Positions 45,726 through 57,470 of a DNA stretch of 64,000 bases are shown in pieces. Position 1 is the first letter of the stretch. Every line of letters begins with the position of its first letter. The notes below the pieces were generated by a model, which was given only the letters and a program-made list of their open reading frames with translations, was not told the origin of the DNA and ran no database searches. The stretch lies in the NCBI GenBank assembly GCA_001466705.2, contig LATX02000221.1:124001-188000 (forward strand). The letters are read 5' to 3'. A program made the position numbers and the translations under genes. The DNA is from Moniliophthora roreri (taxonomy: Eukaryota; Basidiomycota; Agaricomycetes; Agaricales; Marasmiaceae).

Positions 45726-47261
45726 AGCTGGTAAGAAACCATTGAAACCTCCATTCAGTTGGTTCTCTCACTGAACCTCTATGCATAAGATCAGGAGAGC
45801 CTGTTTTGCTTCATGATTCTTTTCTGACGACTCGTTGCCGACGCTAGGGGTGGTACGAATTTCAAACCTAACGCAGCCGGTTCTTCGGGGCTCCTAGGGA
45901 GATCGAGGCATACTCTGTGACGAGGTTATTCATAAATTATTGTATGTATCTTAATGGGCTTGATATCATTGGTTTTCACCGGAGCTGCGAATAGAAACCA
46001 ATCTATTACCGTTATATGACTAGATAGGACACAATGTGGATAGACGACATATGCTACAATCTACACCACTGCACCCATACTCCTCTCGCTCTGCCCACTT
46101 CGTTTCTACCCAATACCATTTACGCCGATACTACTGCACGGTCGCCTTGCTAATCCGCTCGAACGAATGTGAAATAGTATGGTATGGTATTGGTATGGAA
46201 AACCTCGAAAAGCGAAATTAGCGAGACGTAACCTGCATGGATCAAGCGGGAGACGTACCCGATCTATGAGTAATGGGGCTGCAGCGAAAGAAGCCGATAC
46301 GAACCCTCAATGACTATGAGTTCACACAAGCTGTACGTGATACATGGTTCCTGATACTTTTGACACACGTTAAAGAGTACTGGAAAAGATTGTATGGGAC
46401 TCACTGTCGTGGTAGCGACGATGAAAGTGTGATTGTGTTACGTTCCTTGAGACTGAGATTGCTCGGCTACCTGTGCGGGATATTGTTCATTTGGCTCACC
46501 AATATATGCAGATCTACAACTCACCTTGTAACCATAACCTATTTATTTCAACTTTATGATTTCGCCCTCCTTCGCGCCCAGAACTCGTACAGATCTTATG
46601 GGATGATAGTCGTTTGTGAAGGACGTAGAGAGCATGGTGGCGGTCGGGAAGAGAGGATGACGTTGGAAGTGAGAGCGAGCACAGCGGCTCGTGGATAATT
46701 GGACGTTGCCAGTATTGACTTCAGGAAATGTAGCAAGCTGGGACTTGTAACGATTTTTTTTCCAAGACTACAAGTCAAAGTTCTTCTGAGATTGAATAAC
46801 ATGAGACTGCGAGACAGAAAGGACATGCGTGACCGACAATCGCCTTTTCTCAAGAAAGCATGGCGAGCTAGGCCGATGTGTGACTGGGGAAACGAAGAGT
46901 TGTCAAGAGGTTTGGGAAAACTCTGACAGCCTCAATTCGATTGCTTTCACTGTCGCCTGATCTGGCTCGCATTGTTCTCTGCGCGTGGCAAGCAAGTAGA
47001 GTCTGAGTCTGAATATTGACAGTAAGAGAAGAAGAAACGCATCTTCATCCCAATTGAACTGGCCTTTCCTTCTGTGAACAGCTTGGTGTGTGGTCGTGGT
47101 GGTCAGAGCAAAGGAAATTGCCTGCCGCATCCTAGCCGCTTGCCTTTACTCATCGTCTTCCGCATCTATTACAATGCCCATGTACATTTATAATAACAAG
47201 TATGTATGCAATATACTCCATTGTTTGACATAGAATACATATGCAATCCAATAAGCGTCTG
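45726..47261. other. Unit B right end / unit C left end, unidentified remnant
   Basis: Bases about 46273-46698 give the longest reading frame of the unidentified plus-strand remnant (VKEYWKRLYGTHCRGSDDE, LRLRLLGYLCGILFIW). Comparison with unit A shows frame changes between copies, so it is treated as eroded. Bases 46931-47261 are the 3' flank of NVHG-C. Confidence 0.4.
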
Positions 47262-50200
47262 TTAAAGCCCACATGCACTGATTCCTGATCCTGCAAAGGC
47301 TTCCCATAACGAGCTGCCTACTGTCTTCTGGGAATCAGTGCATGAATCTGACCATCCAATGCGAGTAGCTCACCTTGAACGTCAACAACTTCCTCAAACT
47401 GATGTTAGACTTTTCTGCGCCGATAATGTCCCACTCGGGACGGCCCAACTCTCGTGCCCAATCAGAGGTAGTGGGGTCAAAGCCTCGGGCCTTTTGCCAG
47501 TCTCGGAGGGCAGTGTAGGTGGAGGTTGGCCAAGAGATTAGGTTGGCAGAGCCATTCTGAACCCATGTTGTGCAAGTGAGCACCGGAAAACCCCACTGCC
47601 CGCACTCCTCCTCTGACATCTCACATTGACCGGTCTCATCAAAAGACCAAAAGTAGAAGTGTCCATTCATCCATGACACAAGTTCTGATATTTTCATGGG
47701 GAAGGGACGAAGGAAAAGGTATATAGGTGAGGGCTGGATTTCTTCAACGAGGGGTTTGCCGTAACGGGAGTTGAAGGGTGCTGCCAGGCGTTTATATGCA
47801 AGACGTGGGGTGGATCGTATTCTCAGTCCAGGCGGATCAATGATAACTGATAGTAGGGAGAGTGATTAGTGTTCAGAACATATCCAACAGAGAGGGGACA
47901 TACACAATTCTTCCTCCCCCTCCCTTACATCAAGACCAGCAAAAACCCGGCAGGATTGTGATAACCATTCGCCCCAGAACTTCCACCAATCACAATCTGT
48001 CACGAGATAAACTTTCCCCCCGTGAGTCGGATCAAACTTGAAGCTGTGAATGCTTGAGCCCAAATTGAACATAGGAACCATAAATGTTACCTACCGCGTC
48101 AACCCTCCGTCAAGCACTGTATGATCTACAAGACCCTTTCTGTCCCAAGAAAACCATAATGAACCAGCTCCCTGCGGCCTTCTCGCGACAGCCCCCAGTG
48201 ATGGTACGTATACAGTATCGAACCGAAGCTCATTTATGTCGTTCATCGGGAGATGATAAGGCGGATTCCTCCAAAGGCCGCAGATGTGGGGATGTGTCGC
48301 TAAAGTCCAAGCAGAATGGTCGGGATCCTCGGTTTCGTGATCTGTCGTGACTAGGAATAGATCGTCGAGATAGGTGGGCTTCGCAGTCCAATATGCACAC
48401 GCCAATACACTATTGTCTACACTCGACCCGAAATCGCTGAAGAGGAAGGAAGTGCTGTCTTTCAACATGTCGACAGTGCGAGGGACATCAATAGATCTCT
48501 TTGCAGTCTTGTAAAGAAAGAAATAAGGACCATCAGACCCGCTGAAAAGCGCACCGCTGGCCGTGTCAATCCATAAAGCGGTCTCTTTGCATCCTATATT
48601 AATCTGGAAGAGCCCAACGACGTCAGGTCAAGAAGCTGAGACGGGAGCAAGATCCAGACTGACACTCAGATGTTGGATGTAGACACCCATCCAGATCGAT
48701 TGCGTGAAAATGTGCCCCAGGGGAATTAGTTCTATGAATATCATTAGGATATGCCATTGAGGGAAAACATAAGGTGAGTCGTACCATGATGAAATATCAG
48801 CGCTGGGATTGCCGACTGATTAATGCCGAATAGTCGAAATGAGCCTGGATTGCTGGTTGACTGTCAGAACTAGAGCTCTCGAGCGATAGATAAGAGCTTA
48901 CTCTATCCGTGAAAGCCGTTGAAGATCATTTTTCCAAAACCTGTATGCGTCTTTCCCTTCATAGAACATAGCAGTGAATTTGCTCTTCCGATCAATAATT
49001 TCGACAGTGCATATCGTTTTCCGGGCCTTGCGTCGTACAATGGGCCCCCCATTTCGCCATTTCCAGTCCCAATTAACGAGATCTATAGATCCCAAGTCCT
49101 CAACACTTGTGAAATGACCGCGTTTAATGTATTCAAACTGTGAAGACCCACTGTCAGCTAACTGAAAGGCCGCCCCATCTGCTGTGACACTGACCTCGTC
49201 ATACTCAGTACGCTTCGCCACCGCCTGTCCAGCATTAAAATTGACGGTCCCCGCATTGATTGTGCCATTTACTTGATGCCCGTGAACGTGATTCAAGGCA
49301 TTTTTGCCGGTGATGAGGGTGTGTAATGAGTTGGTGAAACTCATTTTCAGCTTCGGGTACGGTTGAGCGAGTGGTGGTGGTAAGAAGTCAAGATGCTTCG
49401 TGGGGAATACAAGGGCCTACAGCATTTTGAATGCTGTTCAACGCGAGTTTCGATGAATTGATTGGATGCTAACCATTCATGGGGCAATAGGGTGTCGGCG
49501 TCAATCAACATGCGAACCGGGTACCGCCTTTCTGCAACAACATATCTATGAGCGAAAACTGGTAGTGAGCGTCAAAGTAAAAGGCGCACCATTCAAATCA
49601 AGCTCATCAAGTACCTTTCGCCTTTGTACGCCGCTGGGGTCCGTGCACAGGGTTCCCAAAATAGTGAATGATGGAGCCATAACTGTCTGGCTCGTCTCTT
49701 CCAGAGCCTAACGGAATAAGAATGTGCATTCTGTCGATGATCAATGGTACTTTGTATGTCTGGAATTTGCTTAGTTGACGCTGATTTACTGAGAACTTGA
49801 CTATCACTCACCGTAACCTATCCAATATCTTTACCAGTTAATTTCGCTCTCCAAACCCTATAATCTATCTTCGTGTATAACGAACGATTGCAACCAGTTG
49901 ATCTTGACATTGTTCCGGTCCTTCTTCGCGGTTAACTTGTACAAATGCTGGACCTCAGTGCGACTTTGATAGAGGTTGACCGCCAGGATTTTTGCTATCA
50001 GACGGTGAAAATGGAACAGTGTTGATTTTGGTAAGGAAGGGGATCACGGTGCCGTTGGTTTGTGAGTTATGTGGATTGATACCAGTGTTTTCCCTGCTGG
50101 TATCAGTCCATGGTCACCATGTCTGTTAATCGAGGATCAGCTGCAATGAGACGATGCAATGAGCGCTTGAGCTAACCTATACCGCTTCAAATCCACATAC

Positions 50201-50290
50201 AGTATTTATGCATAAGAGTGAGCACTACACCGTTCGCCTTGATGCTGCATGACTTGAAGAAATTGATACGAGTGCGTGGCACTACTGGAG
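46931..50290. repeat. Segmental duplication unit C (partial)
   Basis: Unit C holds NVHG-C and about 0.9 kb upstream of it. From about 49900 it matches the region upstream of NVHG-D rather than units A and B: both have ttcgcggttaacttgtac (49927 and 57065) followed by a cagacggtgaaa block. The Hpm1-like copy is absent, and sequence after about 50290 is not part of the array. Confidence 0.65.
47262..49344 (-). pseudogene. NVHG-C: tandem-family copy with premature stop
   Basis: The start at 49342-49344 gives MSFTNSLHTLITGKNALNHV, nearly identical to NVHG-A. The 57-base intron 1 is present (donor gtcagt, branch-like gctgac). Exons through LWIDTASGALFSGSDGPYFF, VDMLKDSTSFLFSDFGSSVD and VLDGGLTR are open, and all donors checked are GT. 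At 47866-47868 an in-frame TAA follows CWICSEH, only two codons from the stop in NVHG-B. The frame then continues through SLLSVIIDPPGLR, FWSFDETGQCEMSEEECGQW and SWPTSTYTALRDWQKARGF. The end, SACGL then stop at 47262-47264, is like NVHG-B and lacks the membrane segment of A and D. A pseudogene by this stop; a truncated product of about 390 residues could still be made. Confidence 0.65.
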
Positions 50291-53200
50291 AACGAAAAAA
50301 ATAAGCATTGAATATTGTAAAGATGACGAAAATCATACTCACATGTCGCCTCTATCAACCCAGATGTCAACACTGAGACGGATGGCGCTTGATCCTGAAA
50401 CGGCCGACCATGCTGGAAGAAGGGGAAGTAGACGAGAGCCTTCAAGTTCTAGTTGGTATGAAAGTTCAGATTTAATCTCGTAGAAGAACGAGCTTACCTC
50501 CATATCTACGCTGGTGTCTGCCTTCACGTTCAGCACTTCACCCTCGCAGCGGTACGTGCTTCCATCTTCGTGATAGCAAATGAGGTGAGAACCATTCCTC
50601 CCGCATGCTTGTATTCATAGGCAGGTTCTTGAAGCGAATTGAGCGAGCTGGTGTAGGAGCGAATATTCAACATACTACGTCGTCCTGCTTAACATCGCAT
50701 CTCTCATATCCCTGTCTCCAAAAACAGAATACGCCTCCAAGTTCAAGTGCTACTGCCGTAGTTGATCAGTACTTGGACCGTGAAATATGGGTTGGGAGAC
50801 GAACTAGACAAGCTTCTTCAGGCTCATATCTTCGTGATATGACTTCGGGTCCAGAAGCCTGAGTCATGGTACATTGCTACAGAAAGGCTTATTCGTGCGT
50901 GAACTCTGGAATGAGCCCGTCAGAAGAAGATAGAAAATTGTAGCGTGAACGAATACTCACAATGTTCCTCTTCCAAGTTCCCAAAGTCAAAATCTTGACG
51001 GCACGCTTGGAAGAGCAGTCGAGGCATATCATTCCTATTTCCAAATCTGCCGAACGCTATCACTATTTCCTCCAGCGATGAAAGGTATTCCGTCATTTAT
51101 TACACCCTTTGACATTCCCGTCGTTTCGCTCGTGAATCGTCACATCCAGCATTTGACCCGACCCCAGAGCACCACCTGCAAACTAGTCCGTCGAGAATGA
51201 CCGAACATGAATCTTTCGGGCTTGTAAATCCGTCAGTTCTCTGTATCGCTGAGCTCGGGGATCATAACTCACCCAACCCAAAACTCTTTGCAGGCAAGTA
51301 ATGGTACTTGTGAGCGAAGGATGTTACTGAAACTGTGAAATTCCGATGGCCCGAAATTGCGTGGAAGAGTCCCATCCAAAGTAGCCGCATCGCGTGAGAG
51401 AGATCCTGTTCTGCAATTGTAGACGTCGAGATGAGATGAATTGTGATGTGAACGTTGCTTCCGATGAAGAAAGACGGGAGTCAGATGGTTAAGAGCGTAA
51501 GGCATAATTCAAGTTCCTTCTGATGCCCAAATTCCCAAGTTGACCAAGATAGCCGCCATGAGACGAGGATCGAGTCTTCGAAGCTTCTCAAGAACTGAAT
51601 GCTTTTGATGACAGATTGGATGAATGGTACCAACTTGATGAAGAGGGACGAGAATCAGGACAAGTGTAGCAAGGAAGTCCAATGATACACTCACAGGCTA
51701 GTGTCGCTCTATGATAAGTTCATCCAATCCCGGACAGACTTTGCGAGGTGGTTGGAAGAGAGCGGAAGACGCTTGCTAGTCAAGTCGTATTGCATTAGTA
51801 CAGGAGGCCGACAAATTTGATTGAAAGGATCGTACCTTTTTTGAATTTTTCACCAACAGAACATCGACGTGAGGAGAAAGAGTTTAGACGCGCGATAAAT
51901 GACAGTTCACCAGCTGCAGCATCTTGACCATGACGATCACCTTTGACAGAACACCCATTCAATTTATTCATGAATACTTTCTCGACACGTCTTGTTAATT
52001 CTACTGAATGAGCGCAAGGTGCGGAAACGGCGGCTTTTATCTCAAAGGATTATAATGTCATTTATTTGTTATAGACCCTTTCGCGGTTCGTGACTTAGCT
52101 CAAGAGACTATCAATTTGATTGGGAACGGCATAGGTACGTGCTTGGTGACCCTCCTATAGGCCTTCCTCATTACTCACCCAAACGGAACCTCCAGTTCGA
52201 AGATACACTCGCCGGAGCCCCCATAAAGCTGAATGTCGGCAACAACAATCCAACCCCAAGGACCATCGAGAAGAACACAATTCTATATGTCGCCTCCAAA
52301 AAGGAATTAAGCGCAAGAGCAGCATCGTAGCCGGTACATACAAGGATCAGCCGCAAGTTGTACTTTTGATTTTTTATTTACTTATCAAGCTCATGCCAGA
52401 GTACCTCCTCATAACTCGACTCTAGATCTCTCGCAAACCCCAACCTGAACTACACAGAACATTGGAAATGAACCGTCAAAGTAACCTACTAAACTCGCAT
52501 CAAGGGATAAATTGACCAGCAACTGTTCGCCCCTCGTCAACACAGCTACGAAGCTGAAAGCCTGTTGGCTGAAACACAACCGTGGAGCTTATTATGCAGT
52601 AGGCTTTCCATAACGCTAGTTCTCAATTTCGGTGCGAGCTGATATTAGAACGTTGTAGGTACTCATGATACAATCACATCGTGTTATTGGACTTGTGTAG
52701 TTTACATGGTTAAACTGACGTACATAGTAGCATGTACTCCTACGACCCAATTTAAACGCGCTGAACGCGCCTTCCACTGCGAACTGTGACAGTACTTGCT
52801 TGTCCTGCGCGGATCCAGATGATATCAATCAGTGAATACACAACGCGCATCGAGTGCATGGGACGCACTTACCTCAACCTTTGACCAGCCCAAGCCAACC
52901 TCGCTCCAATAACCCCTTGAATCGGCTACTCTGCGTACCCAATATGTGAGCCTTTGATCCCAAAAGGCAGTATAGGCCGCTGCAAGCAAAGCCATAAGTG
53001 ACCGACAGAAATCTGTCTTTTAACGATTCGGATCATAGTCGAAAGCTCACAAGTATGTGCGGTTGCGCCTTTTACCCTCGGTGTGGTTTGATATACACAT
53101 AACGGAAAGGCTCGAGAAAGAGATTCAGGGAAATGGGTGGCATCTCAGAGCATTTGCTAGTCCAAATTTTGATGTGAGGATTATTCGGTTGAGACGAACC

Positions 53201-54299
53201 TCGAGCCGTCCGCGTCATGGATCACTGTAAATTACTTGACGGGGCATTGATACGCTGAACGAGTCATCAGAAAGACGATGAGTCGAGGAAAACTGTCGGC
53301 ACACCTTCTCTTCTCTTCTCAGCCAGTAAACGACGCGAACCATGATTGAAAATCTACAGCGACGCGCAGATCTCGACGTCTGAATGTGAGTGACCACTAA
53401 CGAAACTGGACGTCTGTTGAGCTCGACACTGGGCAGCATTCAGTAGGCTCCCCACCCATATCGTAGCCAACGTGTCGATTTCTTTGATCGGGCTGCAACT
53501 TGTGTGATCGATAGTATACTCAGATACAGGTTGGCTTTCAGATTCAGGTAACTGTCTCTTCAGGCTTCAGGTTCGCCGATAAAACCTAGACCGGTAGAAG
53601 AAAACGTGTTCTCACTTTAGCTGTATAACTAGTATTCAAAGTCGACACAACTCACCTTGAACCGCACCAATGTATCTCTTATCCATGTTCCAGATGTACG
53701 CTGAGCAACAAGCGCGTGTCCCTTCAAGTTTCTATGGCGGCAGACAGTCAGCAAGAGGCTCGAGCGATGAGAGAACCACAGAGCGAACCAATATCCCAGC
53801 CTACAGCACGACGTTACAAGCAGCTTTTCGACGGTCCTTCAACTGAGAAGCGGAGTAGTGAGACTAGGACACAACCGGGAAAGAAAAAGGGGTGCACCCC
53901 GTGTAACTAGCCCTCCTCTTCGGTCTGTCATTCCAATTGCGGCAGGATGTGTGCGTAGCGAGAAGCCAGATTTTGAATTTTGAATCGCGATGGTATGACC
54001 CAATTTGTAGGATCAAGTCGTGGGTTGAGATTTCTCTCTGTCTGAATGCTGAATGAATAAACGCACCTTCAACCTAGCCTACGAGAGAATCGAGTGGGCT
54101 GCTTGACGGCGGATTGACTCGACGAGAGCAGTTGTGTCATGGGTTTTGTGATGGAGCGGTCAGAGCAAAGGAATTGCCTGCCGCTTCAAGTTGCCTCGTC
54201 CATCGATTCCTTAAATTGTCGTCCTCCGGTTGCGCTTTCACCCATTACATTACAACAAGTACATATTACACTCTATTATTTCAAAGACACGTATATTGA
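49345..54299. other. 5-kb region between NVHG-C and NVHG-D
   Basis: The first 0.9 kb is duplicated upstream of NVHG-D. The rest (about 50290-53900) is unique in this window. A probable minus-strand gene of unknown family lies at 50340-51030 (listed separately). Hydrophobic minus-strand frames at 51509-51694 and 52171-52356 (YRIVFFSMVLGVGLLLPTF) may be further exons of a membrane protein but cannot be linked confidently. Bases 53900-54299 are the 3' flank of NVHG-D and resemble the 3' flank of NVHG-A. Confidence 0.4.
50340..51030 (-). CDS. Unidentified multi-exon gene fragment
   Basis: Two minus-strand exons fit together well. One reads HEDGSTYRCEGEVLNVKADT then SVDME and ends at a gtaagc donor. 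A 52-base intron ends in caactag. The next reads NLKALVYFPFFQHGRPFQDQ then SVSVLTSGLIEAT, followed by a gtgagt donor at about 50340. Further upstream, bases 50965-51030 read MPRLLFQACRQDFDFGNLEE, also followed by a donor-like gtgagt. Coding-like composition with consistent splice signals suggests a real gene, but the family, the start and the end are unknown. Confidence 0.35.
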
Positions 54300-57200
54300 T
54301 TACATGTACAGTCCAATAAACACCATTCCTAAAGCAGCGGCAAGGGCAAGTACACTGACTCCTGGCCCCGCAAGGGCTTCCCACCATGAGCCGCCTACTT
54401 TCTGAATCAGTGTCATTCAGTGCATGAATCTGTCTATCCAATACAAGCAGCTCACCTTGAATGTCAACAACTTCCTCAAACCATTCATCCAACTCTGATC
54501 CTTCCTTGCACCAATAATCTCCCACTCAGGATAGCCCAACTCTAGTGCCCAATCGGAGGTAGTGAGGTCAAAGCCACGAGCCTTTTGCCAGTTTCGGAGG
54601 GCAGTGTAGGTGGAGGTTGGCCAAGAGAGTAGCTCAACAGAGTCATTCTTCCACCATGTCGTACAAGTGAGCACTGGGAGCCCCCACCGTTCGCACTCCT
54701 CCTCTGACATCTCACATCGACCGGTCTCATCAAAAGACCAAAAGTAAAAGTGTCCTTCAAACCAGGACACAAGTTCCGATATTGTCGTAGGGAGGGGATG
54801 AAGGAAAAGGTATATAGGTAGGGGCTGGGTTTCTTCAATAGGGGGTTTGCCATCGCAGAGGTTGAAGAATGCTCCAAGGCATTCATATTGACATGTGGAT
54901 TCACATATCTTCAGGTCTGGGGGATCAATGATAACTGATGGTAGGGAGAGCGATGAGCATTCAGTACATATCCAACAAGGAGGGGACGTACAAAAGTTTT
55001 GCTCTCCCTCCGTTACATCAAGAGTGTCAAAAATGTGGCAGGACTGTGATAACCACTCGCCCCTGAACTTCCACAGATCATACTTTGGCCTAAGATAAGC
55101 CCCCCGTTGAGTCGGATCAAACATGAAGGTTAACCACTCGTTCCACCGATCATACTCTGCCTCAGGATAAAACTCCCCCCAGCGAGTCGGATCAAACTTG
55201 AAACTGTGAACGCTTGAGCCCAAATCAAACACCAGAGCCATGATATTACTTACCGCATCAACCCCCCATCAAGTGCTGTTTGATCTACGAAGCCCCTGCC
55301 AACATAGTTCTCCCACCACGATAACGAACCAGTTCCCCGCGGCCTTTTCGCGACAGCCTCCAGTGATGGTGAGTATATAGTGTCGAACCGAAGCCCACCT
55401 ACGACGTTCATCGGGAGGTGACGGGGCGGATTCCTCCAAAGGTGGCGGATGTATGGCTGTGTCGGTGAAACCCAAATGGGATGGTCAGGATCCTCGGTTT
55501 CGTGGTCTGTCGTGACTGGGAATAGATCGTCGAGATAGGCGATCTTCTCTTTACATCGTGCACATGCCATTACAATATCATCCATACTTGACCCAAATTT
55601 ACTGAAGAACCGGAAGGAAGTATCGTCCTTCAACATGTCGACAGTGCGAGGAACAACAATAGGTCCGAGTAGAACATTGGTAAGGGAGACATAAGGGCCT
55701 TCAGGCCCACTGCAAAGTACACCGCTGGCCGTGTTCATCCATAGAGAAGGCAAGATGTGTTGCATATTACTCTGAAAGTGCCAAATGACGTCAGTTCAAG
55801 AAGTTGAGATGGAAGTGGGGATCCAGACTGACCCTCAGGTGTGCGAGGTAGATATCCATCCAGAGGGACCCTGTGAAAAAGTGCGCCATAGGAATTAGTT
55901 CTAAAAGTATCGTTAGGATATGCCATCGAGGGAAAACATAGGGTGAGTCGCACCATGATGAAATATCAGCGCTGGGATTGCTGACTGGTTGATGCCGAAT
56001 AATCGAAATGAGCCTGGATTTCTGGTTAATTGTCAGCTATAGAGCTCTCGAGTGATACATAAGAGCCTACTCTATCTGTGAAAATTGTCGGAAATCATCT
56101 TCCCAAAACCTGTGTGCATCTTTCCCTTCATAGAACATAGCAGTGAACTTGCTCTTCCGATCAATAATTTCAATGGTGCATATCGTTTTCTGGGTTTTGT
56201 GTCGTCCAATGAGCTCCCCATGTCGCCATTTCCAGTCCCAACCACCAAGATCTATGGATCCCAAGTCCACAACGCTTGTAAAATGACCACGTTTAATGTA
56301 TTCAAACTGTGAAAACCTGCTATCAGCTAAATGACAGGCTGTTAAATCTGCCGTCGAGCTCACCTCATCATACTCAGTACGCTTCACCACCGCCTGACCA
56401 GCATTGAAATTGACGATCTCCGCATTGATTGTGCCATTTACTTGATGCCCATGGACATGATTCAAAGTACTTTCGCCGGTGATGACGGTGTGCGATGAGT
56501 TTTTGAAACTCATGTCCAGCTCTGAGTATGGTTGAGCGAGATGGTGGTGGTAAGAAGTCAAGATGCTTCGTAGAGAACACAAGATCCTACAGCATTTTGG
56601 ATGCCGACCTTTTATGGGCGATAGAGTGTCAGCGTCAATCAACATGTGAACTCTGTAACCGTACATCTATAAGCAAAAATTGATAGTGAGCGTCAAAGCA
56701 AAAGGCGCACCATTCAAATCCAAGCCAGTCTCACCAAGTACCTTTTGCCCTCGTACGCCGCTGGAGTCCATGCACAGGGCTCTCAAGATGGTGAAAGACG
56801 AGCTGCAGATGTCTGGCTCGTTTCTTCCAGAGCCTAATGGAACAAAATCGTGCATTTTATCAATAATTACTGGTATTTTATTGATTTAGAGTTGGGTTGT
56901 TGAGTTGACGTCGATCCACTAAGAACTCGAATATCACTTACCGTGACCCTTCCAAAGTCTGGCCCAGCTGATTTCACGCTCTCCGAAGCCTATAGTCTAT
57001 TCCATCCTCGTGTATAACAATTGGACAATTGGCTCTTGAGGCAATCAGTTATCTAGTCCTTCTTCGCGGTTAACTTGTACGGACGCTGAAGGTAGAGGCT
57101 GATTGCCAGAATTTTTGGTACCAGACGGTGAAAGTGGAACAGTGATGATTGCGGTGTCGGACGTGGTGTTGAGGTTTCTCTGTTGATACTGGTCCATGTC

Positions 57201-57320
57201 TGCTATTCGATTGTGGTGAATATGTACAGGGCGATGCAATTAGCGCTTGCAGACCGAGTCCATGCGCCGCCTCAAATCCGCGTTCAGTGCATTCGTGCAT
57301 ATCACTCTACGACTCGAAGC
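53900..57320. repeat. Segmental duplication unit D (partial)
   Basis: Unit D holds NVHG-D with its flanks. The 3' flank matches unit A (ttgaattt, gggttgagatttct near 54023) and the upstream part matches unit C (cgcggttaacttgtac near 57065). It is therefore a mosaic of the other units' edges. No Hpm1-like copy lies directly upstream; instead the F-box copy at 57471 follows, and the third Hpm1-like copy comes after that. Confidence 0.65.
54300..56513 (-). CDS. NVHG-D: uncharacterised tandem-family protein, intact, C-terminal membrane segment
   Basis: The start at 56511-56513 gives MSFKNSSHTVITGESTLNHV, then the HGHQVNGTINAEIVNF block. The 57-base intron 1 (gtgagc, branch-like gctgat) and later introns are conserved. 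Exons read FEYIKRGHFTSVVDLGSIDL, FRLFGINQSAIPALIFHH, ELIPMAHFFTGSLWMDIYLA, LWMNTASGVLCSGPEGPYV, VDMLKDDTSFRFFSKFGSSM and ALDGGLMR. The next exon has an internal duplication (about 55080-55205: FKFDPTRWGEFY, then FMFDPTQRGAYL) before CTSPPCWICTECSSLSLPSV, with no stop at the position mutated in B and C. It closes with FWSFDETGRCEMSEEECERW and SWPTSTYTALRNWQKARGF. The final exon reads KVGGSWWEALAGPGVSVLAL and continues as one hydrophobic helix to the stop at 54300-54302, fitting a tail-anchored membrane protein. No lesion was seen. Function unknown. Confidence 0.7.
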
Positions 57321-57470
57321 ACTCACTAGGATTTGGGCATCAAATATGTATAGATAGTCCTTTACCGCCTTCAAAGGACGATTTCGGAGGAGAAATGGCT
57401 GATGTCGGAACTAGGGCCTAAAAGGTGAGTACTCGATTAGGTATTCACGAATCACGGCTTCAACTTTACC
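56514..57470. other. Divergent spacer between NVHG-D and F-box copy 4
   Basis: Shared in part with the region upstream of NVHG-C. A short minus-strand frame (57045-57191, MDQYQQRNLNTTSDT) has a stop at the third codon in the C-unit counterpart, so it is not supported. Just before the F-box gene, atggctgatgtcgg, a gtgagt donor (57425) and an acceptor-like ttccag (57480) resemble the first exon and intron of F-box copy 1, but in a phase that does not join. Confidence 0.4.

Larger units (their letters stand above)
40741..46930. repeat. Segmental duplication unit B
   Basis: A full-length second copy of unit A, about 6.2 kb, with the order NVHG-B (minus), spacer, dead Hpm1-like copy 2 (plus), unidentified remnant (plus). 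Its left edge (agtttggtgtgtggtcgtgg near 40890) is shared with unit C (near 47080) and differs from A and D. This makes B and C the closer pair at that end. Edges are estimated by eye. Confidence 0.75.

Noticed and set aside
34900..54480. Apparent frameshift near the C-terminus of all four NVHG copies
   Set aside because: A gtgagct donor and a cag (or aaaag in A) acceptor in each copy define an ordinary short intron that restores the frame.
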